A stretch of DNA of 64,000 nucleotides, from contig CAVNZM010000007.1 in assembly GCA_963693365.1 (NCBI GenBank), forward strand, positions 7,998,001-8,062,000, read 5' to 3'. The stretch's first letter is position 1. The number at the start of each line of letters is the position of its first letter. Origin of the DNA: Amoebidium appalachense. Lineage: Eukaryota > Ichthyosporea. Made by a program: the position numbers and the translations under genes. Shown piece by piece: positions 12,001 to 25,535 of the stretch. The notes under the pieces are model-generated. The model had not been told where the DNA came from. It saw only the letters and a list, made by a program, of their open reading frames with translations, and did not search any database.

Positions 12001-12316
12001 CCAATCGAGCCAATCGGAAGAGAGCACGTGAATGAGTTTCTAGCCAATAGAATGGAGGTGATGCCTGGCCCAATCGGACGTAGCCTACATGGTGATATTG
12101 CTCTAAATTCCATTCGATCATGTGAAACTTTCCCATGGGTCTGTGACCTAGCATACAGGGTGCAAAATCGCCGACCGACTGACAGCCAGCTGTTGCAATT
12201 GATGAAAACGGAGTTCTGAGTTTGTGTTTCACGTTGCCTTTTGCTGTGGATTCCTGTGTAGTCCCACGTTTCTCCTAGGGCGGGGGAAGCTGGGTTTAGG
12301 TGGGTAGTTATATAAG
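12001..12316 (+). promoter_or_regulatory. CCAAT cluster plus TATATAAG, promoter-like
   Basis: Four CCAAT boxes lie within 75 bp (12001, 12010, 12044 and 12070), with an E-box CACGTG at 12025-12030. A TATATAAG at 12309-12316 is in the same orientation about 235 bp downstream. The density is well above chance and the order suits a plus-strand promoter. No plus-strand coding gene is recognisable downstream, so the transcript, if any, is unknown. Confidence 0.4.
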
Positions 12317-12459
12317 GGATTGACTTCTTGGCAGTCTGGATTGCAGAAAGTTTACGGCATGGTGATTGTGTAGAAAACGCACACTAGTGTACACCTGTGT
12401 GCAAACGTGTGTATGTTCCATGAAGTTCGTGATACCTCGTTTCCTCTAGCGTTTTCCGT

Positions 12460-12610
12460 TCAAAATTTATCTCTCAGTGTTTTGTGTGCCTGTTTTGTTT
12501 TTTCTTTCTTTCTCAAGGCTTCTTTTGCCTGTTCACATTAGCAAGTGGTCATCCAGAGAGAGTGGGTTGTGATGACAGAAATAGTGTGTGTGGACGGCTT
12601 GTGTGTGTGT

Positions 12611-12646
<36 letters not shown>

Positions 12647-13043
12647 ACCGCTCCCCCCATCCCCCCCGCCTCCCCCCACCACCACCACCACCCCCACCAA
12701 CCCACCCACCCAAAACCCCCACCCTTGCCGGGGAGACCAAGGCTTCCTTCCCGGGTGTAATTTCATGCATACCGGACCAGGAATCGGGCTGAGCTGATGA
12801 GCTGGGATGGCTCTCAGGGTGTACTAGGGGGAGGGAGGGGGGGGAAAAGGGGGGAATAGGTCACTGTAAGCTATGCAATATAACTTGAGCAATATTGGAT
12901 GTGACCCTCCTGGTACCCCAGTGGCATGGGTTCTTACTAGTGGATGGTGCCCGTAGTTCCCTTTTTATTTTTCTTCTCTTATCATTTCTCCTGTAGACTT
13001 TCGGTTTGTTTACTTTTTTGGAGCCATGTCTTTTCTTGGCCAT
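12460..13043 (-). CDS. Possible two-exon gene for a small basic protein
   Basis: An ATG at 13043 opens a very basic peptide starting MAKKRHGSKKVNKPK that continues to a good donor (ACTA|GTAAGA; exon 12938-13043). A lysine-rich frame follows an acceptor at 12529 (GAACAG, with TTGCTAAT upstream) and reaches a stop within 70 nt. Read in the spliced phase, the product would be about 55 aa. It resembles short nucleolar or ribosomal basic proteins only in composition. A CATAAAAA TATA-like string lies at about 13059-13068. The A-rich sequence could produce this by chance. Confidence 0.25.
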
Positions 13044-13174
13044 GCCACTGGTGTGTTCAATTTTTATGCCTTTCCCAAATTTTGCTTTTCATGATCCCCT
13101 CCCCCCTTGACGGTTCTGTTTTTTTCGTCAGTGGTGGTGACCAGTGGTGGACCAGGTGTGTACGTCTGTGCGCG

Positions 13175-14623
<1,449 letters not shown>

Positions 14624-15080
14624 CGACCTCGTACGGTTTGGGCCTTACTCACGTATCATTTGAGTATCTGTCAGTACATTACGGGCCATGCCGTTTGGAT
14701 TGCACGCGAGTATGTATGCCGGGCTTGATCATGAAGAATCAATAACCGAGGCTGCGAGGGAGGGAGATCAAATTTTTGGAAGAAAGTTTCCTGCTGGTAC
14801 GGATGCAACAAGAGCCTCTGAGTATGCTGGAGGTGTTTAGGTGGGAGACTCAGTGGAGAAATACTGTAAGCAGTTAGACCGGCTGGGCCGGTCTGGAGAG
14901 GGGGGGGAGGGGGGGGAGGAGGGGGGGGGCAGGGGGAGTAAATGGAGATTGGGGAGGGGAGTGGTATTTTCGGGCAAGGAGAAGAATGGGTGTGGTTCCA
15001 TACCTGTCGTGCCCACTTCAGAGCACCCGTGTTCACCGCGCACCAGTATCATATGGCCAAGGAAAGATTAAAAGAAATGA
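14624..15080. other. Intergenic sequence, no gene seen
   Basis: Mostly unique sequence with a G-rich block at 14895-14960. CGGCTGGGCCGG near 14880 is a small palindrome. No exon was recognised. Confidence 0.5.
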
Positions 15081-15086
15081 TTTATT
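15081..15086 (-). terminator. AATAAA polyadenylation signal for the BT1-type gene
   Basis: TTTATT on the plus strand reads AATAAA on the minus strand. It lies about 108 nt downstream of the stop codon of the transporter gene, a normal 3'UTR distance. Confidence 0.6.
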
Positions 15087-15193
15087 AGCACCGACGGGCA
15101 CAGCCACACGAATCGGGTAACGCAATAAAACGGATATGTAAGACTGAAGAGGTCTATCTCCTCTTTTTAGAATGCACATCACATGCAGTTAGT

Positions 15194-16990
15194 TTACTTC
15201 TTGCTGTCGGCATTGCCGGTGGCACTGTCCAGTGCAACATCAGTCTCGTTTTCCTCCTCCTCGTACTTAGCGTGGAACTGGTCGGGGAACAGAGGGTCCG
15301 TCAGACGGGCCTTGGGCAGAAGCACAAAGGTGGCGGGGATGGTGATGAGGGGCACAATGATGTGTGCAATGGCAATGAGGATGGGAAGGTTGTCGTAAAC
15401 ACAGGGGCCGTTCTGCTTCATGCTGATGCCGAACACGGGGATGAGGAAGGTACCGATCGCGCGGGCCACCTGACTGCCGAAGTTGGAGAAGCCGGCAAGC
15501 AGGGCATAGAGGGTGGACTCGAGACCCTTGGGGCACAGCTTGGAGATCAGCACGACACCGGGCATGAAGTGGAGCATGTCGACGACAGTGGCCACAATGT
15601 TGTTGCCCAGCATGTACATCACCTTGTCGGGGATGCCAATGGCCGTGTTCCAGCGCTTAACCATGATGATGTCCACCATGGCAGCAACACACTGCAGCAC
15701 AGTGCTGACCCAGAAGCAGGGGCGGAACTCCCACTCGGACATGATTGCCTGGAAGAGGGTCACACCGAGGAAGCCGCAAATGGATGCGACTGTACCAGAC
15801 ACGGAGATATAGTAGGAGTTGCTAAACTGGGGACCATTCTCACCCGTGCACTTGGCAGAACCGGTGTAGAAAATATCGAGGGGACCGCCGACGGAGAGGT
15901 AGCAGGCAGGGCCCAGGAACTTGAAGATGAGGGCGTTGGCAACGACCCTGGGGAGGGCCCAGTAGGCAAAGAAGGTCATGACGGTGACAATGAAGGCTAC
16001 GTAGATCATCACGGGCACCTGCGTCATCGATCCGGTGAGCTGCAGGTTGGGAATAATCACACGGCGGTTGATGAGACTGAAGGCAGACAGAGACAGAGCA
16101 CCGATACCCATGACGATGGCCAGGATGAAGATGCGGCGATGCTTGTTCCACTTGGCGGTCTGGAAGCCACGCAGGTGGTGGGGCAGAGGGGTCTCACCCA
16201 GGAAGTTGAGGAGGATGGGGACGGCAATCTGCACAGCAAAGGGGGCGCCGGCAAGGAACATGCCCTTCAGGTACCAGTCATTACCGGTCTCGTCATACTT
16301 GTCGGAGAGGGGACCGACCGTCCAAGTGGCCAGCAGGCCGCCGATGAAGTAGGTGGTCCACACGATGGTGACAATGTCGGACGAGGTCTCGGGGTTCTTG
16401 ACCATCAGCTCGGCATAGCGGCCTTCAACCAGAAGGTCGACCAGGGCCGTCTCGAAGTGGCCGAGGAAGAACATGATCGCAGCAACGTAGGCCAAGTCTT
16501 TGGGGATGTCCCAGAGACCAAGCACGAGGAAGCAAACACCACCGAACAAAGCGAACCCAACGAGGTAGTACTTCTTGAGGTAGCCACGGATAGGCATGGT
16601 GTCTGACACGAGACCCATCAGGGCCTTCATTGACCAAGGAGTGGTGGCAACCAAACCGTAAATCTGATAGTCGACACTGTCCACCTGCATGTGCATGAGG
16701 AAGTAGGGGAGCTGACCGTAACCAAGCAGTGCGTAGAGGAAACCCTTGATGCCGAAGTAGGCGGAGCAGAGGACGACAACAAAGCGCCAGCCGAACTGGT
16801 CCAGCACTCTCACCCAGTACATCTTTGTGTAGTGGATGGGCGCCGTCAGACGCTCGCCAATGGTTGGGTTGTCAGGGAGCAAATAGTACCACTCGGGGTG
16901 GTCGCGCTTGAACTGCTCAAAACGGGCCTTGCTGTCGTCGATGGGGGTGTCACCCACCGCGATCTTCGTCTTAGACTGGGCACCACTCAT
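15194..16990 (-). CDS. BT1-family (folate/biopterin-type) MFS transporter, intronless
   Basis: A single 1,797-nt exon encodes 598 aa. The ATG at 16990 (context AAAATGA) is preferred over an upstream in-frame ATG because it starts MSGAQSK just before the conserved region and has the better context. The protein has about 12 hydrophobic segments, roughly at 68-90, 107-125, 141-160, 165-185, 206-226, 243-263, 287-306, 325-346, 395-416, 424-444, 464-484 and 494-557 (the last probably two helices). Typical BT1 motifs are PWSMKALMGLVSD (118-130) followed by IRGYLKKYYL, and LLVEGRYAELM (186-196). The C-terminus is acidic and hydrophilic. Known family members move folates, biopterin or S-adenosylmethionine across membranes; the substrate here cannot be told. 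Lack of introns and strong G/C third-position bias contrast with its neighbours. Long open frames on the opposite strand are shadows of that bias. Confidence 0.93.
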   Translation of the reverse strand: MSGAQSKTKIAVGDTPIDDSKARFEQFKRDHPEWYYLLPDNPTIGERLTAPIHYTKMYWVRVLDQFGWRFVVVLCSAYFGIKGFLYALLGYGQLPYFLMHMQVDSVDYQIYGLVATTPWSMKALMGLVSDTMPIRGYLKKYYLVGFALFGGVCFLVLGLWDIPKDLAYVAAIMFFLGHFETALVDLLVEGRYAELMVKNPETSSDIVTIVWTTYFIGGLLATWTVGPLSDKYDETGNDWYLKGMFLAGAPFAVQIAVPILLNFLGETPLPHHLRGFQTAKWNKHRRIFILAIVMGIGALSLSAFSLINRRVIIPNLQLTGSMTQVPVMIYVAFIVTVMTFFAYWALPRVVANALIFKFLGPACYLSVGGPLDIFYTGSAKCTGENGPQFSNSYYISVSGTVASICGFLGVTLFQAIMSEWEFRPCFWVSTVLQCVAAMVDIIMVKRWNTAIGIPDKVMYMLGNNIVATVVDMLHFMPGVVLISKLCPKGLESTLYALLAGFSNFGSQVARAIGTFLIPVFGISMKQNGPCVYDNLPILIAIAHIIVPLITIPATFVLLPKARLTDPLFPDQFHAKYEEEENETDVALDSATGNADSKK

Positions 16991-17116
16991 TTTACAATTT
17001 GTTGGTGACCAAGGAGGGAGTCGGCAAGGGAAGGAAACACCACACAACCTAAGGTGCTCTCAGTGCAGGGGGCGCCTTGGCTGTTGTACTGTGAAGATGA
17101 TTAGCTTCCTCGAAGG

Positions 17117-17125
17117 CTTTTATAG
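17117..17125 (-). promoter_or_regulatory. TATA box of the BT1-type gene
   Basis: The minus strand reads CTATAAAAG about 130 nt upstream of the start codon. A start site around 17,090 would leave a leader of about 100 nt, which is plausible. Confidence 0.6.
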
Positions 17126-17129
17126 CCGA

Positions 17130-19440
17130 AGTTGTGACCGGTGCGGATACGTAACAAATCAATTAAAGTGGCCCCCAGATTCGCATGAGGGGTGTAAAGA
17201 TTGTTTTTGAGGACGTGACCCTTCCCGGTAGACTCTTCTTCACTCCTTTGTGTGTGTAGCTGAGGTAAGAAATGAGAACACGATTAATACAAGGAGGATA
17301 GCTAAATTTTTACTCTTTCAGCATGGGGATATTTTTTGTAACAAAAAAAAGGTAACGATCGAGTGTCATGCATACGATTGCCTTTTCTGAGTAGACGTGG
17401 GGAGCTCGAGCCTTGCGGTAGTCCGTCCAGCCTCAGGCGTACCGTGTACGCGTACCGTAGTTTTTATGTACGGGATGCGAGTAAGAAAAGCAAATCAAAT
17501 GACAAAATGGTTTAAAGCGTTTTTTTTTCCTAGCAAGAAAAAGGAACGGAATAAAAACCGAGATAAAGCAGCCAGGAGTCAGTGATTAGATATTTCTTTC
17601 CACGGTACCTGATATGCTTACTACATAGGCTGCAGTCGAGATTCATTTTTTGCTTCGCTCTATCATGATTAGATTTTTTTTTTTTTGGGTTAGAGGCATC
17701 ACACATGATTTGAATCCTTGGGTTAGAGGCATCACACATGATTTGAATCCTTCAGGACAACTTGAACCAATGCTGCCACTCGCAAAGACCAGCGTTAGCG
17801 CTGGAAGGAGATTAATTTAAAGCTGTGCAAGAAGAAGGAGAGAGGGGAAAGGCTTTGAAAGCGACGATGAAGAGCTCAAACACGGTCGAGAGGAGAAGAA
17901 GACCAGGGGGGACATTCCAGGGGGCTTCTCTTGCACACGCGTGGGGCCGGGGGGGGAGGGGGCGACCCAAAAAGGGGGGGGGGGGGGGGGGGGGGGGGGT
18001 CTGTATGCTCAGCTGCAAGGCTGCACGAATTCCGATTCCCTTGATTCCCGAGCGAAAATCGAGAAGTCGCACTCTCCTTCGAAAACAAAGGAGGGCTGGA
18101 GCCTCGAGCTCGGAGGGCTGCTGCTGTTCGAAATACCCTACATCATCCATGGCTGACAGGCGGCGGTACAAGTATATGTCGCTCTCACATTGGCTCTTAG
18201 TACATAGCATCAACGTTTGCCTAGTTGTGATTTCTATGTTGCTTTTCTCTTGAAACGTATGCATGCGTGGCTCTAAGTTAGTCGTCATCAAAGGCGCATG
18301 CGTGCACTTTGTATGCCTTCTATGCAACTTGGGAGCGTGTCTGCAGCGGCTACAGCTGAAGCTCACGTACTCATTGAATATTTTGGCTCTTTCAATCTCT
18401 TTGCACATGATTGGTGGCTTTCTAATCCAATGAAATCATGGTCTGAATATGTAGAATTTGATTGGTGCCAGCTTGATCTATCTAGATCCAGCAAAGATCT
18501 ACATACCACAGTACAGGGTGTGAAGTGGACCACACATTGGCGAGGGCAATTATAATAGCTTCTTTCAGAATCGGATGGTCCACCGAGCGCTTTTAGGGAT
18601 ATTGGAAACAAATTTTTTAGGCCATTAGAAAAGCCAATAAGTCTACCTCAACAGCTACTAGGGATTCAGCTCGGGATTTTGAGGACAATAATTCTAAGGG
18701 CAAGCAATTTCACACCCTGAGCCCGTACTACATGCGCGCGCAGGCATCACCTGCATGCATGTGTTTTCTCGAATTCGTATCTCTTTTGTTGTTGAATTCA
18801 GTCACGGACAAAAACTTAGTCCCAGAGGTTATCGAGATGTAGTGAATTTAAAAGAGAGTTTACATATCCACAAGGATGCGATGGGCATGCATGTGCCTGT
18901 CGGTGCCCACCCTCTCATCCCTTACTTTTTTTTTTTTTTTTTTTTTTCAAGCTGCCGTTCACCCACCCAATGGCACCCGTGCCCCAGACCCTAATTTGCA
19001 AAACGCCATCGGTGGCCATCGACTGGCTGCAGGCCAGCACCGTTAACGTTTAGGGATTACCTTAAAATACTACCGTCACATACAGCCGTAAATTTAAATT
19101 TCAAAATGTGCAAATACAAAAAGAAAGCCGGGAATTTGAAAGGAAACTGTTGAGCTCATGGTATTCAATCGGACATATAATGGGAAATAAATAAAGGATA
19201 TGTACTGCCAGCTATCTAGGCTAAGCACACACCGGGTCACATCCACATGAACACCGACAGTCAGCTGCAGTACATATATACAGTGCAAACTACGCAAGTT
19301 TGTACATGTATGCACCCTAGTAGCTGCGACACCCGGTCAGCTAATTAGTACCCGATTCATCCTTATGCGAACTTTCGTTTTTTATTCGTGTTCTGGACAG
19401 TCTGTCGGAAAATGATGAGTAGGTTTTTACATTTTGCCCA
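17130..19440. other. Intergenic, largely unique sequence
   Basis: Holds a 33-bp perfect tandem duplication (17686-17718 and 17719-17751, beginning TGGGTTAGAGGCATC). A G-run lies at 17977-17999 and a T-run at 18927-18948. A minus-strand open frame at 17812-18408 (198 codons, true ATG) ends in a poly-Pro stretch over the G-run. It has no recognisable domain and a competing plus-strand frame, so I do not call it a gene. Confidence 0.45.
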
Positions 19441-19441
19441 A

Positions 19442-19442
19442 G

Positions 19443-19474
<32 letters not shown>

Positions 19475-19524
19475 ACAAAAAAAAAAAAAAAAAAAAAAAA
19501 AAGGAAAAAAAAAAAAAAAAAAAG
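19442..19524. repeat. C30-A26-type homopolymer junction
   Basis: A poly-C run at about 19444-19474 passes into poly-A at about 19476-19523, interrupted by GG. This is the same C-to-A order seen at 188-246 and 451-545 in this window. Confidence 0.85.
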
Positions 19525-19629
19525 ACTAGGCCAATCCCTTATCCACCCACCACCACCGCCACACCACCAAACAAGGGCAAACCGGAAAACAAGAGCAGGC
19601 TAAAGGGGGATCACATCCGTGCTAAACAG

Positions 19630-19926
19630 TCACACTATGCACGGAATTACAGGAGAGCATATTAAGCCCCTTGAAAAATAACAGATACAAACCCAAAGCG
19701 TTGTAGCAACAGCTACATTATGAAATTCAAGGACTCCGAGATAACCCTTACAAGAACAACGAGATATATTACCATGATCCACCACTCTAATAAATTGTAT
19801 GTGACGCTCGGCAAGCACATTCAAGCCACCTACGAAGGAACTTGAAGTAATACTCGTGCCACCTCCATATATTACTTTTCTTTCAGCCTCTATAGCAGCC
19901 GGCAGCCTAATTTCGATTTCTGTCAT
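19630..19926 (-). CDS. Hypothetical open frame of 98 codons
   Basis: ATG at 19926 starts MTEIEIRLPAAIEAER; the stop is at 19630. The frame is repeat-free, with a mixed composition and several Cys near the end, but shows no family resemblance, signal or domain. It lies downstream of the bZIP gene on the same strand. It could be an exon, a remnant or chance. Confidence 0.2.
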   Translation of the reverse strand: MTEIEIRLPAAIEAERKVIYGGGTSITSSSFVGGLNVLAERHIQFIRVVDHGNISRCSCKGYLGVLEFHNVAVATTLWVCICYFSRGLICSPVIPCIV

Positions 19927-20395
19927 GGTTTCAAAAAACCCCAACACAATTTTTTTTCACAAATTCAAGTATGTTACGCGTAAGGTTTGGTGCAGCCCGG
20001 ATATGAGGGCTCGGACAGACCGACATGTGTATTCTGTCAGGTTGGATGGGTAATGACTGTGGACGTCTACAGAATTGCACACAGTCAATGTTTTGCACTC
20101 TGTCCTGTACAAGGAAAATCCCATGCACCACCTACATACATATACCAGTCACTTCTCCGACCACTACGGTGAGCCACATGATTTGTACACCCACATGAGC
20201 GAGGACTGAGGGGAGGGGGGGAGGGAGGGGAGGGAGGGAGATAGAGAGGGGGGGGGGGAGGGATGGGGGGAGGGGGAGAGAGAGAGAGGGCGGGGGGGGG
20301 GAGGGGGGGAGGAGGGGGAGAGAGAGAGAGGGGGGGGGGGGGGGGAGAAGGGAAAGGGGGAGGGGAAGAGAAAGGTGGGGAAGGAATATAGGTAA

Positions 20396-20775
20396 CTATG
20401 GGCTGGCCTTTTGCTGGCCAAGGGCTGTGATCGACGCCGAGGAAGCAAAGTCCAGGCTGCAGTGTTTCTTGTGTTCAATGATCAGCTCCTTGAGGTGTAG
20501 CACCTCGGACCTGGGGGGGAAGGGAGGGGGGCGGGGGGGTGAGCATGGTATCACAAACAGCGCTGGGAGACGGGGGAGGGGGGGGGAAGGGGGGGGGGGG
20601 GGAGGGGGGGAGAGGGGGGGATGTATGTGTTAATGGGTTGAAATACGGAGGAGACAACAAAGGACAAACTACATGTACAGACGGTCACAAAAACGAGAAA
20701 ACCAAAATCAAACAACAATTTAAGGCGCAGGCAGAAAACACGAACAGAGCCCATCATCGGGAGGAGGGGGGGAGG

Positions 20776-20813
<38 letters not shown>

Positions 20814-20986
20814 ACACATGTTGGGGGAGGGAAAGGATGTAGGGTGGGGCTGGGGGGGGGGAGGTGGGGGAGGGGTCGAGGGGAGGAGATAACATTGGGC
20901 CATGGTGGGGAAGGACCTCATACATGCAAATAAACCAGTGGTGTGGTGGGAGGCATCGAGTGTACGTGTGCATATTGGGTATGTGC

Positions 20987-21061
<75 letters not shown>

Positions 21062-21923
21062 TTAGGTGTGTTTACCCATTCCGATAAAGACACACATGAA
21101 AAAACCGTTATTTGAGACTTGATAACAGCCCCCTCCAGGGTGTATAAACAAGAGGTGTGTAGCATAGCGGAAAGCAAAAGAGTTCTACAGGGAACGTAAC
21201 ACGCACTGCAAAAGAAGAAACAAGAGAGAGAAAGAAAAATACAACACACACAAGGTATATCAGCATAACCAGAGCCCGTCCTCAGGACGGTTTTAGTTGC
21301 AGTATGCGCGAAAAGGGGGGGGAGCGGGAAGGGGGGGGGAGGGGGGGGGGGGGGGGGGGGGGGTCGAGAAGGGGGAGCTATCCTGAGTGACACAGCAGGG
21401 AGCACCACAACACACAATGAAGAACAAAGAGCTTGAAGATTTGACATGACACACAAACCCTATTCGTGTGCATGTGCGCGCATGTGCGTGCGTGCGTGTG
21501 GTGGTGGTGAAAAGGGAAGGTGGTGTGTGTGTGTGTGTGTGTGCGTGGGGGCGGCGGGGGGGGGGGGGGGGGGGGGGGGGGGGGTGTTGGAATATAGTAT
21601 GCTCTCACTGAGGTATCTGTGATATCTCGGTTGTTTCTATTTTAATGAGTATATCAATAAATTCACTATTCAAAAAAAAAAAAAGAAATATAGTGTGGTA
21701 GGAACCAGATCAAGGAGATAGGTGTTGGGCTATAATTAGTACCTCAATGCATGAACCGAGTTGCTCAGCTCCTTGTTCTCTTCACTTAGCTTGCCGGCCC
21801 TCTTTTCAAGCTCCGCCATCTGTCCGTGCACAGACATAAGCACCCACAACATCTATTGGGACCCAATGATCCAACCACTTTCTTCCTTATATCCCCCTAT
21901 CCCAACCTACTATCCCACCAATC

Positions 21924-21962
<39 letters not shown>

Positions 21963-23882
21963 ACACACACACATGCACCTAAACACACAATCGAACTCGA
22001 ACGTCTCTCATGTAACCTACACCACACATCGTAGAAGGAGAATGAAAGGAATGAGTGCGGCGGAAGATTGGGGGAAGAAGGGGGAGAGAGGGAGAGGGGG
22101 GAGAGGGGGAGAGGGGGGGGGGGATATATACAGCACAAAAACATGTACATAGCCCATCTGTAAGACACTCAGACACAAAATGCAACACCCATTCAAGGGT
22201 GGTGAGATAACATGCACATACAAGTAAAACCAAGGCACCGGGGGAAGAGAGCGGCAGGAACGGAGGCAGGGTCTTCCCAGGGGTATATGTTTTTGTGTGG
22301 GTGGTAATCAGAAAAGGGGAAAGGGGATGACGGAGGACGGAGGGGGAGGGGGAAAGAAAGGGGGGGGGGGGGGGGGGGGGGGGGGGGGAGGGGGGGAGGG
22401 AGGTGGGTGTAGGCCGGTACCTGCATCTTTTTCTTCTGGCGGCATCTCATTGCTGCCGCCCGATTCCTTCTCCTTGCCTCCTCCAACGAAAAATCCCCAC
22501 CTGCAACATACCCCATTCATTATCCCACTGAAATTTGCATTGAAATTCACTAACCATGGCTTGGATTCCCGTATATCCCTTTTGCCTTCAACCCAATCCA
22601 CCGACTAGTGCTTAGATATCCCACATAACCATTTTCCATGAAAATTCACCGAGTATCCCCACATACGAATATTTAAGAGTCTCCCATATACGAATATTTC
22701 AAGAGTATCCCATATACGAATAGTCACGATTATCCCACATATAAAAATCCTAGAGTATCACACATCCATGTGAAGGTTGCACTGTGCCTCGTTTCTGCCA
22801 CAGCAAGAGTCCTGTAGTTGATGTGGAGGTACTTTCCCATGTCCCATTCCTCCTCTCCTCCCCTTCCCCCACCCCCTTTTCCAAACATGCCCCCTCCCCA
22901 TTCCGCCCTCCCTGCACCCACATGCCATTCCCCTTTCGTCTAGTTTAAACCAACCCCCCCCACCTCCACACCCATCCCCTCCCCTCCCTCTCCTCCGAAC
23001 TTCCATTGCTGCCCTACCTTAGCCCCCTCCCTGCTTCCTCCAACACACGCGCACGCTAACACAAACCCCCAAACACCCACACCCACCACTTACACCCTCC
23101 CCCCCCCCCCCCCCCCCCCCCCCCCCACCCCACCACACACACACATCCACCCACCCACCCAGCCCCTCCCCCCCCCCCTCCCCCCCATTACCATCACCAC
23201 CACCACACCCACCCACCCGCCCACCCACCCGACCCACCCACACCCACATCCACACCACAACACACACACGCACACACACCTCCAACCCTTTCCCCGGCAG
23301 TGCCATCCGTATCGTCCTCTGCCGAGGAGAGTCCAGGCGAAGACACACGCCTGCGTTTGTCTCCCTTACCTGCACACCAACCAATCAAAACATAAAAAGA
23401 AAAATAACAATAATTAAGAATCAAAGTGCATGGCTAGGCCCTCAATCTCAATATTTGAATATTCCTATTCCTTTCCCCTTTCCTAACACCTTTTCGTTCC
23501 AATTTTCTTCTTAGCCTTCTTTAACGAGAGGGGAGTTAAAGAGGGGAGGAGGGGGATTGGCAAAGAGGAAAAGAGAGGGAGAGCGGGGGGAAGGGGGGAT
23601 ATGGTGTGGCAAAGGGGAGGAGGAGGATTGACAAGGAGGAAAAAAAGGGGGGAGGGGCGGAGAGGGGGGGGGGGGGGAGGGGGAGGGGAGATATGGAGTG
23701 GCAAAGGGCCACAATGAGGTAGCTGTGTAGGTGTGTGGTGCATAAATACGTGTGCATGTGCAATGCATGTGGTGGTTCTGGGAGAACTTGCAGCGCACAA
23801 ACTACCGCCCAACATAAACCAAACAAGTGTAATGCAGTTGGTATCAAGAGCCTGGTACAATCCTCCACAGATATGATGCAAG

Positions 23883-23918
<36 letters not shown>

Positions 23919-24505
23919 AGAAAAAAGGAAAACAAACTATCCGTGGGCCGATCCCCCTACACACACAAATAAGTCCAACCCCACAACCCCACCCACCCAC
24001 ACCAACCTCCCCCCCCCCTCTCACCCCCAACCCACCAACCCACCCACCCACCCACCCACCCATCCCCAGCCCCCACTATCCACCCACACAAAAACCCACC
24101 CACACACTCACCGTAAACCCACACACCCACCTGTCTCCGCGCGCACCGAACCCTTTCTTGCAGTGGGTCTCGGCTGCTCAATTCCGTACGCATTCGGCAC
24201 AGCCTGGCCAGGAAACCCCACAGGCATAGGGGGTGGGCCACCACCCATATACATGCCGGGTGCCCCCGGCCTCCCGTATGGATCGGACCCCATAACGGGG
24301 CCGGAAATACCCGGGGGATAAGGTAGAGGGGGTGGGTATCCATTGAGTCCGGCTGGGGATGGTGGGGGGTAGGGCTGTACGTACGCTCCCTGTGTGTATG
24401 TGTGTGTGGGGGGGGGGGGGGAGGGGGAGGGGGGGGGGGGGGGGGGGGGGATGGGGGAGGGGGTGGGGAGGGGGGGGATGTGTGTGTGTGTGTAGGCTTG
24501 TGTAT

Positions 24506-24558
<53 letters not shown>

Positions 24559-25251
24559 TGTGTTTGTGTGTGTATCCACATCCACATTCCGTGTTGATGT
24601 GTTCAAAAAAAAGAGGCCGAAGCAAAGACATTCAGATGGTGTTGGAGCAAGAAGGAAGGCAAATGGTAGGGTGAGGGGGGATTTCTACAAGAGATTAACA
24701 TTTAACAGCTATGTGTGCACAATCTCCGCCTGATCCGAGGTCTCATACCCCCCCCCCCCCCCCTCCCCCCCCCCCCCCCCCCCCACCCCACCCCGCCCCA
24801 AACACACACACTGGAACCTACCATGCATGACCACCCACCACCAGTCCAAACCCAAAGCCACCTGCAAAAATATCCAGGAATCCACTACTTGCACAACAGC
24901 AACCACCCCATCCTCAAAAAAAAAAAACCCACCGGTGGATAGGGGGGTCTATAATAGCCCGGCTGCGGCTGCGGCTGTGGCGGCTGGCGCATAGCCGGGC
25001 TTGCTGGGGGCGGCGGCAATTTCGAGGGGGGGGTTCTGAGGCTGAGGGGCCGAATTTGGGGGAGCATAAGGGTGATATTGAGTGGCGCCATATGGCATGG
25101 GGTCAATTTTCGGGGGTTGGGGCTGAGGAGGGGGTTGGCCCGAGGCCCCGTAGGAATAGGCGCCTAGTGTTGCATAGTCATCCTGGGGTGAGTGGGTGCA
25201 TCATTCAGTATGGGTCACAGAAACCGTAGTTTCTCAAACTCCCCCCCCCCC

Positions 25252-25340
<89 letters not shown>

Positions 25341-25503
25341 AAAAAGGGAAAAAGAAAAAAAGAAAAAAACAGAGAGAGGGAAAGGGGGACGGGGGGAGAT
25401 AGGGCATCTGGGCGGGTAAGAGAGTCGGTGAGAGCATGACAGAAGACACACAAACTCCCTCTCTTTCAATCCCCCCCCTCCCCCAACCAACTCGATCTCT
25501 CGC

Positions 25504-25535
<32 letters not shown>

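Noticed and set aside
11636-12232. Minus-strand frame of about 100 codons over the CCAAT-rich region
   Set aside because: It lacks an ATG, runs into CA-repeat translation and overlaps a promoter-like cluster; there is no family resemblance.
15272-16606. 444-codon plus-strand open frame, rich in Gly, His, Glu and Asp
   Set aside because: It lies antisense to the BT1-family transporter and has no domain. It is open only because of the strong codon bias of the real gene.
17812-18408. 198-codon minus-strand open frame with a true ATG
   Set aside because: It has no domain or splice support and its C-terminal part is translated from a G-run. One frame of this length is plausible by chance in this much unique sequence.
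23287-23369. Shorter end for bZIP exon 8 at AAAGG|GTTGGA
   Set aside because: It gives phase 0 and a stop in the basic-region exon. The donor at 23280/23279 (GGAG|GTGTGT) keeps the basic region open.
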